A DNA stretch of 64,000 nucleotides from Plecoglossus altivelis (GCA_036571765.1 BROE01000022.1:9738555-9802554), one strand, 5' to 3'; counted from the first letter of the stretch, positions 43,117 through 55,816 are shown. Notes: generated by a model not told the origin, from the sequence alone. Translations and numbers: made by a program.

Positions 43117-45068
43117 CTACAGTGAAACAAACAAAACGCGCAGACGTTACTTGAATGCACGCGCGGTAACGTGAAATAGTCTAGTTTGCCAAGCATTATA
43201 CCGGTCTGTATGTGTGTATTGTATGCTTGTATATGTGTTTGTATATGTACATCAAGTCCGCATACCTGAATCGTAGACATCCAGAGCTCCATGGAGGGTC
43301 GATGGCCAAGTGGAAGGGGCTGGGCTGGGACTGGGGCTGCTTGTGTCCAGCTCAGTCTTCAGAGCCCCCCCGTGAGGTGAACTGTGGGATCCAGGACTGT
43401 GGTTGGAGCTGTGGCTCTGGGGCCGAACTCCAGGCAACAACAGCGGGCTGAACCTGGGGTCCGGGGCCGGGCCGTGGCCTGGGTGAGAGTGTAACATCGG
43501 GTGGGGGTGACGGCTGTGCACGTGCGAGTGGGGATGCTGGTGGGAATGGGAGTAGACCTCGTGGACGTGCGGGTAGCTTGCTGAAGTCTGAGGGCTGAGG
43601 CTGTAAGACCAGGCATCAGGGAGGGAGGTCTGAGGGGGAAGGGTGGCCTGGGAGAGACCAGGGCCTGCCCAGAGTGCCCCGTCTGGGGTGTGGAAAGCAG
43701 CAGGACTGGGGGAGAAGTCTGGATGAATGGAGACTGAGACGGGGGGCAGGCAGGGGCTGGGCTGCGAGGGATAAGCAGTACTCCACACAGAGGCGGGGAA
43801 AGAGCCACACTGGCCATCTGAGAGAGACAAGCCATCTGGAATAGAGAAAAGGAAAAGAAAAAAGAGCCAGCGTTTAGAGTCGGTCTCCAATGCAGTTTAG
43901 AAGTGTCACTGAGCTAGACTCACTGAAGCTAGGAGTATACATTTTGAGCAGAGTATTTCTTTCCTCAAAATTACACATTCCCCATCTGTGTTTGGATGAG
44001 CGTGTAATTCACTCAGGTGGCTGCGGTGAGGTCTTCATACCTTTCCAGATGCTTGCTGAGGCTGGTGCTGCGTGGGTCCGGCTGGGCTTGGTTTCCCCGC
44101 TGAAAGCGCTGGGTTGGCTTAAAGCACGGGAAAAATGTTCATCCACCACGTCTCCAATGTCTCCGTGGAAGTAGGTGAACAGGACACACCTGGAGCTCAG
44201 GTACTCCGGAGGGTGGCTGTCCTTCCCTGGCCCAGTTTCAGCCCCAGCCCCTGGTCCCTCAAGGCCCCTCCGGACCCCTTGCTCGCCGGCCGATCGGCCA
44301 GCACGCTGCCTCCCAAAACACTGCTGTTCCACACATTCTTGCATTTTACTGTACACACTCAGCTTCTTCTGAGAGACAGATGGGGAGACAGGTAGGGAGA
44401 GAACAGTTAGGAGAAGACGGAAGGGAAGAGCTTGATAGAGAGAGCACACAATGTGGCATCTCTTTTCAAATAGGCTACTTCTTTTAAAACTTTTAAAAAT
44501 AAAAAATGAACTTTTCACTTTACAATTTTAAAGTGCTTTAAAGTTTGAAAGTAAATGCTAACTTTTAAAATGCTTTACATTTAATACAACTAGAAGCAGG
44601 GTGTTGTCATTTTACACAGACAAACGGCACGTTGTCGGAAGCCACTGAGATTGAAATGTACACCTCACTGTTGTTAATAATATTAAAGAAACAACGATGA
44701 GTGACACCAATTCCCATGACTTATGACATTAGGTTACTGAGACAAATATTTGCCATCCTGAAAGACCTGACTTAAATGAGACTCGTCAAAAGAGAATTTT
44801 TAACAATGATTTTTTTGAAGACAGAAAGGATATGAGAATTACGTTTCCCGTTCCACAGCGCGGAATAGAATATGATTGTTGTAAAATCGTCCCCAATTCC
44901 AGCTCACAACACAAGATGTTCGCCTCTACCCACCTGTTGTTGGTGATGATGATGATGATGGTGGTGGTGATAGTACGCCGCTTTGTAGGCTGCCGCTGCC
45001 GCCGCTGGAGTCGCTGGGAGATAGTGCGAGCCGTAGCTCTGGTGATACATCACATCTAGACAACTCAT
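43076..45068 (-). CDS. vgll3: Vestigial-like family member 3 (TEAD cofactor)
   Basis: Nuclear cofactor without a DNA-binding domain; the Vg/TONDU motif binds TEAD factors. Exons in transcript order: 45068-44934, 44368-44041, 43835-43266, 43116-43076, with phases 0, 1 and 1 at the junctions, giving 357 residues (human VGLL3 326). The N-terminus MSCLDVMYHQSYGSHYLP is followed by Ala and His runs. The TONDU domain (about 103-128) reads SSRCVLFTYFHGDIGDVVDE then HFSRAL. The C-terminal half is Pro/Ser/His-rich with AWSYSLSPQTSASYPHVHEV and DPRFSPLLLPGV, closer to VGLL3 (SESWPYPLTSQVSPSYSHMH) than to VGLL2. It lies head-to-head with chmp2b, as in human, which supports the vgll3 assignment. In Atlantic salmon this gene is the major age-at-maturity locus. 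Confidence 0.93.
43266..43835 (-). CDS. vgll3: vgll3 exon 3, Pro/Ser/His-rich region
   Basis: Encodes DGLSLSDGQCGSFPASVWST and a long low-complexity region including HSHQHPHSHVHSRHPHP, GGALKTELD and STLHGALDVYDS. Human counterparts are RNSFPTSFWTSSY, the HH-rich stretch, DITKTEP and GAFHGTVDI. Acceptor tattccag; donor tcag|gtatgc; leaves phase 1. Reading through the donor would stop after five residues. Confidence 0.92.
44041..44368 (-). CDS. vgll3: vgll3 exon 2 with Vg/TONDU domain
   Basis: Starts KKLSVYSKMQ (human KKLAVFSKMQ). The TONDU helix-loop is at residues about 103-128 and includes the VDEHFSRAL core that contacts TEAD. The human acidic Glu run between these two segments is replaced by a Gly/Arg-rich linker. 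Acceptor ctgtctctcag; donor aaag|gtatga. Confidence 0.95.
44934..45068 (-). CDS. vgll3: vgll3 exon 1
   Basis: 45 codons from ATG at 45068-45066. Encodes MSCLDVMYHQSYGSHYLPAT, six Ala, YKAAYY, nine His (CAC/CAT mixed) and QQQ. Donor cag|gtgggt. The nine-His run is a coding trinucleotide tract liable to length polymorphism. Confidence 0.93.
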
Positions 45069-45370
45069 AGCGAAGGACGGGGGTGTAAGAACAGTTCTGA
45101 GAAATAGAAAGAGAGATAGTCTCGGTCGAGATCAGCAATCTTCAGACGGGTGTAATCGTATTCGGCATCCCTGCGTCCCTATAAACGAGAGCGCACACAA
45201 TAGACATCCCAGTAAGTGAAAGAGAATGTTTGCATAAAAACAATGGGATCTCGGCAGGAGATCAGCCACCTACAGACCAGAATCAAAACGGAATGATAGG
45301 GAACAGAAGGTATCCGACAAAACTCGACTGAGCGAAGTTTCTTAGGATGTAGCTGATTGGATGAAAGTTT
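45069..45370 (-). promoter_or_regulatory. Putative vgll3 promoter
   Basis: Contains a minus-strand CCAAT box (CCAATCAGC, 45360-45352) about 290 nt above the ATG and a GGAATG (45290-45295), the core of the TEAD-binding MCAT motif. The roles are inferred from position. Confidence 0.35.
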
Positions 45371-45399
45371 TTGACTCGACTAAGGAGGGCTGGGGCCGC

Positions 45400-48090
45400 G
45401 CGCCGCCTGCACGCCCACTCTGCTATCCCGTAGCTGATCCCATTGGAATTTTCTAATTTCTGCAGGTGCAGAATTACAAACGTAAAGCATTTTTTGAGTA
45501 AAGCTTCCTCTTTCTAAATGCAAAAAGGAGTATAACGTGAGATACGCAGTATTATAGTAAATGAGTTGTGGCTTAGTTGGTTGGAAACTTGGCTTGTCCA
45601 TGACGTTCAATTCACCAGATAGAATACATCCTGTATATCTTGTAATATAGGAAGTGTGGCCCGCAATTTCACTGCATTGACAGACGACTTTACATATCAG
45701 GACGGATTTACAAAGAAACGAAGCACGACTGACTTGATAGATGCGCCAGGGTGGAGACCTGGACATCTTGCGAGTGGCCCGGCGCTTTATTACTATCATA
45801 AAGTGATTCTGCTGCCACCTGCTGGTCAAGCAGTAAAGACCGTTGCCAAAAGAAAATGAGGAATGGTCGTTTAACAGGCTACTGAACAAACAGCACTCAA
45901 TTAAATTAAATTGGATTATCATGACACACTGTGCAGGCACGTATGCAACGAAAACAGACATCGATGGTTCGCTCTAAATCCCCGGTAAAAAAATAAATAC
46001 ATAAATAACGTTTTAATTATACTACCATCCAATCACTTTATCCCAAAACACTTCAGCACGACCTAATATGTTCATCTGTGGATGCCCACCACACAAGCAA
46101 GGTCGTTGAAAGGCTGCGACCTCTATGTGGACCTCTCCTGAGTGAGCAGACCCTCCATGCAGACGAGCAGGGTGAAGAGGAGGACAGCCTCAGATACATC
46201 CCTGAGCAGACATGTCCTGAAGTCCCATTATCCTTTGGATGCATCAAGTGCCACACCATGCCTCTTTGATAGAGGCACAGTTGTATCACAAAGCCCCCCC
46301 CCACACACACACACTCTCTTTCCTTGTCTCTGTCACTCAAGGACCTGAAGAACGTCCACCAGAACTCTTGAACCTTTTAATTACTGGAGACCATCCAGTT
46401 TGAACCCGAGTGGTCTGCTATACTTAAGCAGGTCCCCCCATTATCATTGTAATTGCTGTTCTTCTTTCCGTGCACGTGCCATGGAGTGCAGTGCGTTGTG
46501 TCCTAGTTTTCCAAAGCAGGGTCATAGAGTTTTGTCAGACACATGAACACACTGTGATAAATGGATGTTCGCAAGCTGATGGCTGTCCTCTTTGCCTTTC
46601 ATGTTCTACTCAATACCAAAGCACCTACGCTCTCCTTCTATCTGTTCTCTCCTGGTCTCTCCTTCTTTTCTTTATGTTGTCCCATCTCCATTTCTCTCCT
46701 TCCCTTTCCTCGCACGCAAGTGTGCCAGTTCCTGTTTGACAGAGCTCTCTCCGAGAGCGACAACATGGCAGGTCGTATCATTCATTTCCATGGGCCTGTC
46801 CGCTGTCTGTTGCTGTCAGATTTGCCGAGCCATTAGGGAGCCCCAGCTTCCTGCTCCCATCCATACAGGATATTTCATTCCCTTTGATAAAGCAGCACTA
46901 CCACAGATGGAGCGTGAATTATTCAGTCGCACGCTGATGATGTGATTGCCTCGGCGCCGTGGAACTGGGGCAGCGTCTCCTCGCACCGGGGCACTGTCGA
47001 CGGCTCACGCTGGTGATGCGTCGCCAGTCAGAGCAGAGGAAGTGGGGCAGTGGTACAAGGGGGGCTGCGCGGACGGTGATGGAACGCAGACGGACACGTC
47101 CACGGGCTCTTTCTCTCTCGCTCGCTCGCACACTCACGCGCACTTAAACCCTCATTGGTCCAGAGAATATCTCGCCAAACATGCCTGTCGCAACTCTCTC
47201 TGTCTGCCTCAGCTCCTTCATGAGGATCGGAGACTATCGCTGGTGGTGTGAAAAGCAGAAACGGGGTGAGGGGAGGGTGAGGGGGGGGTGAGGGGGGGCG
47301 TCATTAAAGCACAAAATGTTTTCCTTTCTGCAGCTGTTGTCCTCAGCAGACAGTCTGAAACACATCCAGTGGGGTAGATGTTAGTGAAATCTGGGAGGAT
47401 TTCGGTGCCTGATGCAAGGACTCAGAACTGGCTTGTTCCAGATCTTCCAAAATGGGGTTTGGGGAGTGTATGTGTGTGTGGGGGGGATCAGAACAAAATA
47501 ATAGGGCAAAAAAAGCAGAGTGACGAAATGTGTTGCTTTCAAAGCTGTGAGATCTACATAATTTCCTTTCCTTCTGGAACCTCCCAGAAGCCTTATTTAA
47601 CCCCCTGCCATCCAGATGCTGCTCCTCCATGTCCTAACGGAGCAGTGAAACAAACGTCCAAGACATGATTTTAACGATAGCTCCTCATTAAGGGGTTGAC
47701 ACATCTAACACACTGCAGCGTTGTGGGTTTGAGCACGTGGGGCTTGGACAAGCACACCTGCACACCCATGATGAGGATGATGAGGGTGATGCAGTAATGA
47801 AGCACTGGCTCCACCTCATCACTGCAGATCTCTGGAGATCTCAGGTCCTTGCTACAAGCAGGCAGGCCCAGGTGTGGAACCAGGGGATGATGGAGTCCAA
47901 ACCTGCTGCCTGCCACATATTTCCATATTGAACAAACAATTCAAACACTTCAATGTTATCAGTTTTTTTTTTTTGGGGGGGGGGGGGGAGGGGGGGGGAG
48001 GGGGGGGGGGGGGGGGGGTTGTGGTTTTCCACCTGACAAACTCCAACATTGATGACTGACATGTGACTAATGCTGCAACTCAGTGGTTAT
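45400..48090. other. Spacer between vgll3 promoter and duplication
   Basis: No supported gene. The notable element is a T12 run followed by an almost pure G tract (47963-48018). The longer open frames here lack any recognisable similarity or splice context. Confidence 0.4.
47963..48018. repeat. T12 followed by long G tract
   Basis: T run at 47963-47974, then 44 nt that are all G except A at 47989 and 47999. Confidence 0.95.
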
Positions 48091-48093
48091 AGC

Positions 48094-51000
48094 CGTGTGT
48101 GCGTGTGTGTGTAGAGTGCATCCAAAGCATGTTGACACAGTCAGAGTGATGTATAGGTCTATCTAAATGCCATTACTATAACGCGTCAGACACGGTCTCT
48201 CCCGCCATTAAACCTTTGCGTTGTCATCTCAGGGAGGGTGGAGGGCGGAAGGGAGGAAGCAGGAAGGAGGAGCACAGGGGAAGAAAGCATTAACCTCCAA
48301 TAAACGTTCTATTATGCAGAGGCCTGGTCAGTGGAAGCAGGTGAGTCAAAACGCTTTGCACGAGGAGAACGCAGGGTTATCTTAACAACACCTCCATGAA
48401 GAATCCGAACACACACACTCAGGCACAGACATGCACGGTCTAACTGTTATTCAGGACCGTCACAGAAATACTTTCAACAATGTTATCTGTTTGACAGGAT
48501 AAGGAGGAAGGGCCCCAGGTTAACTAAGTCGTTTAAACAACTTCCCAGACATGAATTTTACGGAACGAATAAATGTTGAACAAAAACTGTTGGCCCATTT
48601 GGGTATTCTAATATGCATCGCACATGGTCGTTTGAAGGTTAATTGTCGACATGGACAGTAATTTCCATGTCATTTGACGAATTCTGTCTTCATTGTATTT
48701 ATTTGAGAAAGACCAGTGTAAGAAGCCAGTATCATGTCTTTCAAGGATCTCAGATAATCATAATTTTAATTGTTTCGCAGGTGTTTTTTGCTATCATTGT
48801 GAAGCAAGCGTCTTGCATGTAAATGTGGTATTAAATGTATGGGTACCCGTGTGTGTGTGGTGTGGTGTAGAGTGTAGGTGTGGTGTGTGTGTGTGTCTTG
48901 CCACCAGGGCAGGGTTCATGCCATGTCTCCAAGTGTTAATGAAGTGACCAGTGGATGACTCAGATCTCCAGGGCAGACCGGGCCGGCCTGTGAACGCCAC
49001 ATAATTACTTATTCCTGCTCTATTAAAAAAAAAAAACTCCAGTTTTGCATGAGAAATGATAACGGCAGGAGACGGAGAAGTGAGAGAGAGTTAATGAGAC
49101 GACCGAGTCTCAAAGAACTGCAGTCTGACTGGGGGAGAGACCCCACTCCATTGGTTTGGCTTTTTTCAACAAGAAGGTCAAACACAGTTCTCTGGGTGAA
49201 AACTAAGATGAGGCCCGTAAACAAATAGACGATTCCTTTCCATCGGACCAGACAGGTACTGAGCTCTGAGGAAGGCTGGGTAGACAGCCCACTCATAGTA
49301 TCTCGGCTGTAATGTAAGGTACATTGGTGATCTCACCTGCTCGTCCCCTACGCATGAGGAAAACAATGGACACGGAGCTCAGTCTAGACTATTGGTTCGA
49401 AAGCCTTCGTTAATTGTCGTTCCTGGCGAGGTTTTCCACCGTCTTGTAAAGAACAAAAGCACAGACAAACGAGTTCCCGTTTCTGCCATGCCAGCATGAA
49501 TTCTTCCGAAACAAAGACAAGATTCACGGACAGTGTGCCAGTGTGCCTTTCATGTGCGGTGTGAGGTCTGGTGCCAACTCCCCCCACACAAACCAACCGT
49601 TTTGTCTAGAACGAAGGACTCGTCCTTCTGTTGCCCTAACTTCTTTTAATTGACACCTAAATGTACCCATGCTGCTAATATTTCCCTGACTAGGGGGGGC
49701 TGGCTGGAATGAATGATCCAAGCCCTGGCCAGCCCTGGGGGTGTTGAAGGGGGACTGCCCTCTGGGAGAGACCGAGAAGGAGAGACTGGGGGTTAAGACT
49801 ACGTATGTAGGACGACCATGGCAGATTGGCTTCCTCAGGCTAAATGTACCTGTGGATAACAGCTTGTCGGTGACTATCATGCAGGGCGTTGAGAACACTC
49901 CACCCAGATCCGCCCAGAGACACAAGGCTGGATTCGTCGTAGAATCCTTATTATTCTGGCAGCTGTGATGCGAGTGGATGGAATGTTTTGATATGCCTTT
50001 ATGTATGCAAATGTTCCTGTAAATGATGCCTGTGAGTGTGTAATGTAGGTATGTGTATTTATGGTTTGGGGGAAAGTATTTCTGTGTTTCCGTGTGTGTA
50101 TATGCGTCGTGTGCCGTGTGCGTGTGTTCATCCGTGTGTTAACACCCCGCTTGGGGGGAGGTGGTTTTGCGGCTGGTGATGAGACAACTCAACAGGGGTA
50201 AGAATCTCTCATTACCCACACTCCCACTGGTGCTCTAGTGCTGGCGAGCGCAATAGAATCTTCCCACGGGCAGCAGGAACGGAGTCACTCACTCGATATA
50301 TTACCGATTGACCATCCTACATCCTTTCACTGCACTTCTCCCCCTTCACTCCTCTCTCTCTTCTCTCTCTTCTCTCATCTTCTCTCCTCCGTGCTGATTT
50401 GTCTCCATCCCCCTTCTACCTCTCTATCTCCTGTCTCACCTTCTCCATCTGCTCTCTCGTCTTCCCTGTCTGTCTGTCTGTCTGTCTGCCTGTCTGTCTG
50501 ATCCCGCAGGTCGCATGCAGGAGAGAGGGATCATCCATCAGACAGGAGATGTTCTGTCTCAATCCCCTGCTGCCCATCACAGGACCAGCCCAGCCTCCGT
50601 CTATCCCGCCTGGCTGACAACGACAACATAACTTAGCCTTGTAACATGTCACGCTCCGCCCACACGCACGCTGGCTACAAACCAAAGTTGATGGTGATGA
50701 TTATTTGATGTCAAAACACGTCGACTCATGTTTGAATAATCACACACATATAATAACCAGCCCATCACGATCCATCACCAGCGCCGTTCTGTTGGAACTA
50801 AGTCTGAAATCATGTGTGGCAGACTGAAATATGAACCCTGCGAAGACAATCCTGGAATCCTACTCAGCGAGTCGATCTGACCTGTAAAAAGAGAGACGCA
50901 TGGTACGCAGACGTTGCCTTCAGCCTGGGTTGCGCGACAGTGAAAGGGTGAAAGGCTACATTATTGGGAGAGACAAAAGAGGTTTGATTTCTTTTGAAGA

Positions 51001-51532
51001 CCCCCACCTCTTCTCGCTGATTGTACTGGGATCTAATTTCACACATGAACGTCTCAGTCTGTCTATGCAGTTAGCATGTTAGCACTAAATGCTTGCCAGC
51101 CTTAGGCGAACCTCCAGCCGAGAGAAAGGAAATAGATAGATAGATGGAGTGATAGGGAGAAAAAAGAAAGGAGAGAGGGGTAAGACCAGCGAGAGAGAGG
51201 ATGAGCGGCTGCTAAAATGTTTGAAAAAACACCAATGGGGAATTTTCAAATGATCTGAACCAAATTCTCCGCCAGATGGAGGAGAATTGTTTTTTAAAAT
51301 GTATAACTGTAGAATCCTTTGCGAAATCAGGGAGCATATAGTGCCTCATCGCAGGGCTGGGAGAGGCCTGTGTGCTTGGGCTTTAGATATTATCACCAGT
51401 GGGGTTTCACTTCTGATGCGAGCATAGTTTTTAGTAGCGTCTCTGGCGTCCGAATGATTAGAACAAAAATCGCTAATGAACCTTAACGAAGAACATGGCC
51501 TAAGGAAGCTCGCGCTCCTCCTCTGGATGGGG
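48094..51532. repeat. 3.4 kb direct tandem duplication, copy 1
   Basis: Begins in CGTGTGTGCGTGTG and ends at CTCTGGATGGGG, abutting copy 2 with no spacer. Long interior parts (for example 48945-49560 and 49690-50300 in this copy) are almost base-for-base identical to copy 2. It contains no recognisable gene. Confidence 0.9.
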
Positions 51533-52265
51533 CGTGTGTGCGTGTGTGTGTAGAGTGCATCCAAAGCATGTTGACACAGTCAGAGTGATGTATAGGTCTA
51601 TCTAAATGCCATTACTATAACGCGTCAGACACGGTCTCTCCCGCCATCCTTTGCGTTGTCTCTCAGGGAGGGTGGAGGGAAGGAGGGAGGAGCAGGAGGA
51701 GGAGCAGGAGGGGAAGGAAGCATTAACCTCCAATTAAACGTTCATTAGCAGAGGCCTGTCAGTGAAGCAGGTGAGTCACACGCTTGCACAAGGAGACCGG
51801 GTCTACTCTACAACACCTCCATGGAGACATCCGAACACACACACTCAGCACAGACATGCCACGCTACTTTATTCAGGAGCATCACAGAAATACTTTCAAC
51901 AATGTTATCTGTTTGACAGGATAAGGAGGAAGGGCCCCAGGTTAACTAAGTCGTTTAAACAACTTCCCAGACATGAATTTTACGGAACGAATAAATGTTG
52001 AACAAAAAACTGTTGGCCCATTTGGGTATTCTAATATGCATCGCACATGGTCGTTTGAAGGTTAATTGTCGACATGGACAGTAATTTCCATGTCATTTGA
52101 CGAATTCTGTCTTCATTGTATTTATTTGAGAAAGACCAGTGTAAGAAGCCAGTATCATGTCTTTCAAGGATCTCAGATAATCATAATTTTAATTGTTCCA
52201 GCTGTTTTTGCTATCATTGTCACAGCGTCTGCATGTAAATGTGGGTATTAATTGTATGGCTCACC

Positions 52266-52310
<45 letters not shown>

Positions 52311-54918
52311 TTGCCCAGCAGGGTCATCCATGTCTCCAGAGTGTTAATGAAGTGACCAGTGGATGACTCAGATCTCCAGGGCAGACCGGGCCGGCCTGTG
52401 AACGCCACATAATTACTTATTCCTGCTCTATTAAAAAAAAAAAACTCCAGTTTTGCATGAGAAATGATAACGGCAGGAGACGGAGAAGTGAGAGAGAGTT
52501 AATGAGACGACCGAGTCTCAAAGAACTGCAGTCTGACTGGGGGAGAGACCCCACTCCATTGGTTTGGCTTTTTTCAACAAGAAGGTCAAACACAGTTCTC
52601 TGGGTGAAAACTAAGATGAGGCCCGTAAACAAATAGACGATTCCTTTCCATCGGACCAGACAGGTACTGAGCTCTGAGGAAGGCTGGGTAGACAGCCCAC
52701 TCATAGTATCTCGGCTGTAATGTAAGGTACATTGGTGATCTCACCTGCTCGTCCCCTACGCATGAGGAAAACAATGGACACGGAGCTCAGTCTAGACTAT
52801 TGGTTCGAAAGCCTTCGTTAATTGTCGTTCCTGGCGAGGTTTTCCACCGTCTTGTAAAGAACAAAAGCACAGACAAACGAGTTCCCGTTTCTGCCATGCC
52901 AGCATGAATTCTTCCGAAACAAAGACAAGATTCACGGACAGTGTGCCAGTGTGCCTTTCATGTGTGGTGTGAGGTCTGGTGCCAACTCCCCCCACCCCCA
53001 CCAAACCCCCCGCTTCTTGTCCCTGACCGAAGGACTCGTCCTCTCTTGCCCTTCCTTCTTTTAATGACACTAATTCCCCATGCTGCTAATATTCCCCTGA
53101 CTAGGGGGGGCTGGCTGGAATGAATGATCCAAGCCCTGGCCAGCCCTGGGGGTGTTGAAGGGGGACTGCCCTCTGGGAGAGACCGAGAAGGAGAGACTGG
53201 GGGTTGAGACTACGTATGTAGGACGACCATGGCAGATTGGCTTCCTCAGGCTAAATGTACCTGTGGATAACAGCTTGTCGGTGACTATCATGCAAGGCAT
53301 TGAGAACACTCCACCCAGATCCGCCCAGAGACACAAGGCTGGATTCGTCGTAGAATCCTTATTATTCTGGCAGCTGTGATGCGAGTGAATGGAATGTTTT
53401 GATATGCCTTTATGTATGCAAATGTTCCTGTAAATGATGCCTGTGAGTGTGTAATGTAGGTATGTGTATTTATGGTTTGGGGGAAAGTATTTCTGTGTTT
53501 CCGTGTGTGTATATGCGTCGTGTGCCGTGTGCGTGTGTTCATCCGTGTGTTAACACCCCGCTTGGGGGGAGGTGGTTTTGCGGCTGGTGATGAGACAACT
53601 CAACAGGGGTAAGAATCTCTCATTACCCACACTCCCACTGGTGCTCTAGTGCTGGCGAGCGCAATAGAATCTTCCCACGGGCAGCAGGAACGGAGTCACT
53701 CACTCGATATATTACCTTCCCTGCCTACATCCTTCCTGCCACTTCTCCCCCTTCACTCCATCTCTCTCTCTCTCTCTCTCTCTGCCCCCGTGCTGTTCTC
53801 TCCATCCCCCTTCTACCTCTCTATCTCCTGTCTCACCTTCTCCATCTGCTCTCTCGTCTTCCCTGTCTGTCTGTCTGTCTGTCTGCCTGTCTGTCTGTCT
53901 CCCGCAGGTCCGCTGCCGCAGAGAGGGATCCATCCATCAGACAGGAGATGTTCTGTCTCAATCCCCTGCTGCCCATCACAGGACCAGCCCAGCCTCCGTC
54001 TATCCCGCCTGGCTGACAACGACAACATAACTTAGCCTTGTAACATGTCACGCTCCGCCCACACGCACGTTGGCTACAAACCAAAGTTGATGGTGATGAT
54101 TATTTGATGTCAAAACACGTCGACTCATGTTTGAATAATCACACACATATAATAACCAGCCCATCACGATCCATCACCAGCGCCGTTCTGTTGGAACTAA
54201 GTCTGAAATCATGTGTGGCAGACTGAAATATGAACCCTGCGAAGACAATCCTGGAATCCTACTCAGCGAGTCGATCTGACCTGTAAAAAGAGAGACGCAT
54301 GGTACGCAGACGTTGCCTTCAGCCTGGGTTGCGCGACAGTGAAAGGGTGAAAGGCTACATTATTGGGAGAGACAAAAGAGGTTTGATTTCTTTTGAAGAC
54401 CCCCACCTCTTCTCGCTGATTGTACTGGGATCTAATTTCACACATGAACGTCTCAGTCTGTCTATGAAGTTAGCATGTTAGCACTAAATGCTTGCCAGCC
54501 TTAGGCGAACCTCCAGCCGAGAGAAAGGAAATAGATAGATAGATGGAGTGAGGGAGAAAAAGAAAGAGAGAGGGGAAGACACAGAGAGAGAGAGGATGAG
54601 CGCTGCTAAATGTTTGAAAAAACACCACATGGGGAATTTTCCAAATGATCTGAACCAATTCTCCCCCCAGATGGGAGAATTGTTTTTAATTTACTGTAGC
54701 ATCCTTTGCAAATCAGGGAGCATTGTGCCTCATCGCAGGGCTGCGGAGAGGCCCTGTGTGCTTGGGGCTTAGATTTATCACCAGTGGGGCTTCCTTCCTG
54801 ATGAGGCTGTTTAGTAGCGCTCCCTCTGGCCGTCCGCTGATTAGACCAAAACATCCGCCTAATAACCTTAACAAGAACATGGCCCCAGGACGCTCCGCGC
54901 TCCTCCTCTGGGATGGGG
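51533..54918. repeat. 3.4 kb direct tandem duplication, copy 2
   Basis: Matches 48094-51532 in order and orientation. Differences cluster at 51640-51870, 52190-52350, 52980-53100, 53710-53930 and 54545-54918 as many small insertions and deletions. Between those zones identity is near complete. This patchiness suggests noisy assembly as well as, or instead of, a true duplication. Confidence 0.9.
52269..52309. repeat. TG microsatellite in duplication copy 2
   Basis: Perfect TG repeat. At the matching place copy 1 has a shorter, interrupted TG tract (48849-48896). Confidence 0.85.
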
Positions 54919-55539
54919 GGAGAAGAGCTGAGGGCTACTCATCCTCCTTGGCTCTCAAAGTCACCCTGCACTCCTATTCTCCTCCCTCTAAACTGGGCAC
55001 TGCCCTTACGTTTCAGTCCCCCCCCCCCCCCCCCGCTCCGCGCTCCGCTATTCCCATCCTTCTCCTCCACTCCCCCGTTTTTTCCATTTAACAAAATTGG
55101 GGGGCTTTGGTTTTTCATGGAATTGGGTTGGTTACGGTTCAAGTGGCCTGCTTGTTTCGGTTGCTCACAGCAGTAATATCGGAAGAAACAATGCTGACCC
55201 AGTAGGCTGTGGCCATTTGGAGGGGAGGAAAGAGATGAGAACAAACTCTTTTATGATTATGCTGGAGGCGTGGGCTTGTTTTTCCTCTTCGTAGTTTACT
55301 TCTACGCAATACTTTATATTTTCGGACCCTATTAGTTTCTTATTGACAGTACACACTTACACGTGAACATCTAGGTTCAATTTGGCCGAGTACATATGAC
55401 TCACGCTCTTCGAATCTCTTCGACTGCGATTGCAGACAAGAGGTGCTAACATTGTGAACGATTGCATTTTTGTTCATGCTTTTTCCGTATTCTATCAGTA
55501 AATATGCATTATGAGTTTATAGTCTATTGTAATAGAAAC

Positions 55540-55782
55540 AGCCCGGAATTGGGGCGCCCTCTAGAGCCAGACATGGGGAGTGTATGGAGAGTCCCGCACG
55601 GTGACGTAGAGGGAAAAGTGAGTCAGAGTTGTCATGTGAAAAGGCGAAGTCAGTCACTTCGATAGCAGCAACCAGGAAGCCAAAGGTTATTATTAGGGTT
55701 GAACGGCTCAACGATAGACAGTAAGTTAGAATAGGTTTAATTTAGACGTGTTCTTTTAGTTATTTGTTTTCGATCGAGCGCA
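55540..55782 (+). promoter_or_regulatory. Putative chmp2b promoter and 5' UTR
   Basis: Upstream of the chmp2b ATG. A CRE-like site (GTGACGTAG, about 55599-55607) and an AP-1-like site (TGAGTCAG, about 55619-55626) are seen. No TATA box stands out. The assignment is by position. Confidence 0.35.
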
Positions 55783-55816
55783 ATGGCATCGCTTTTCAAG
55801 AAGAAGACTGTTGACG
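55783..55816 (+). CDS. chmp2b: chmp2b exon 1
   Basis: 34 nt encoding MASLFKKKTVD plus one base. Donor gacg|gtaagt. This is the basic N-terminal membrane-binding start of ESCRT-III subunits. It is too short for an ORF scan. Confidence 0.97.

Noticed and set aside
42912..43292. 126-codon minus-strand frame near the vgll3 3' end
   Set aside because: A different frame from the terminal exon; no similarity to any VGLL protein.
43076..45068. Assignment to vgll2
   Set aside because: The TONDU domain alone would allow vgll2, but the C-terminal SYPHVHEVYSH and PLLLPGV blocks, the QDKVK terminus and the chmp2b neighbour fit vgll3 better.
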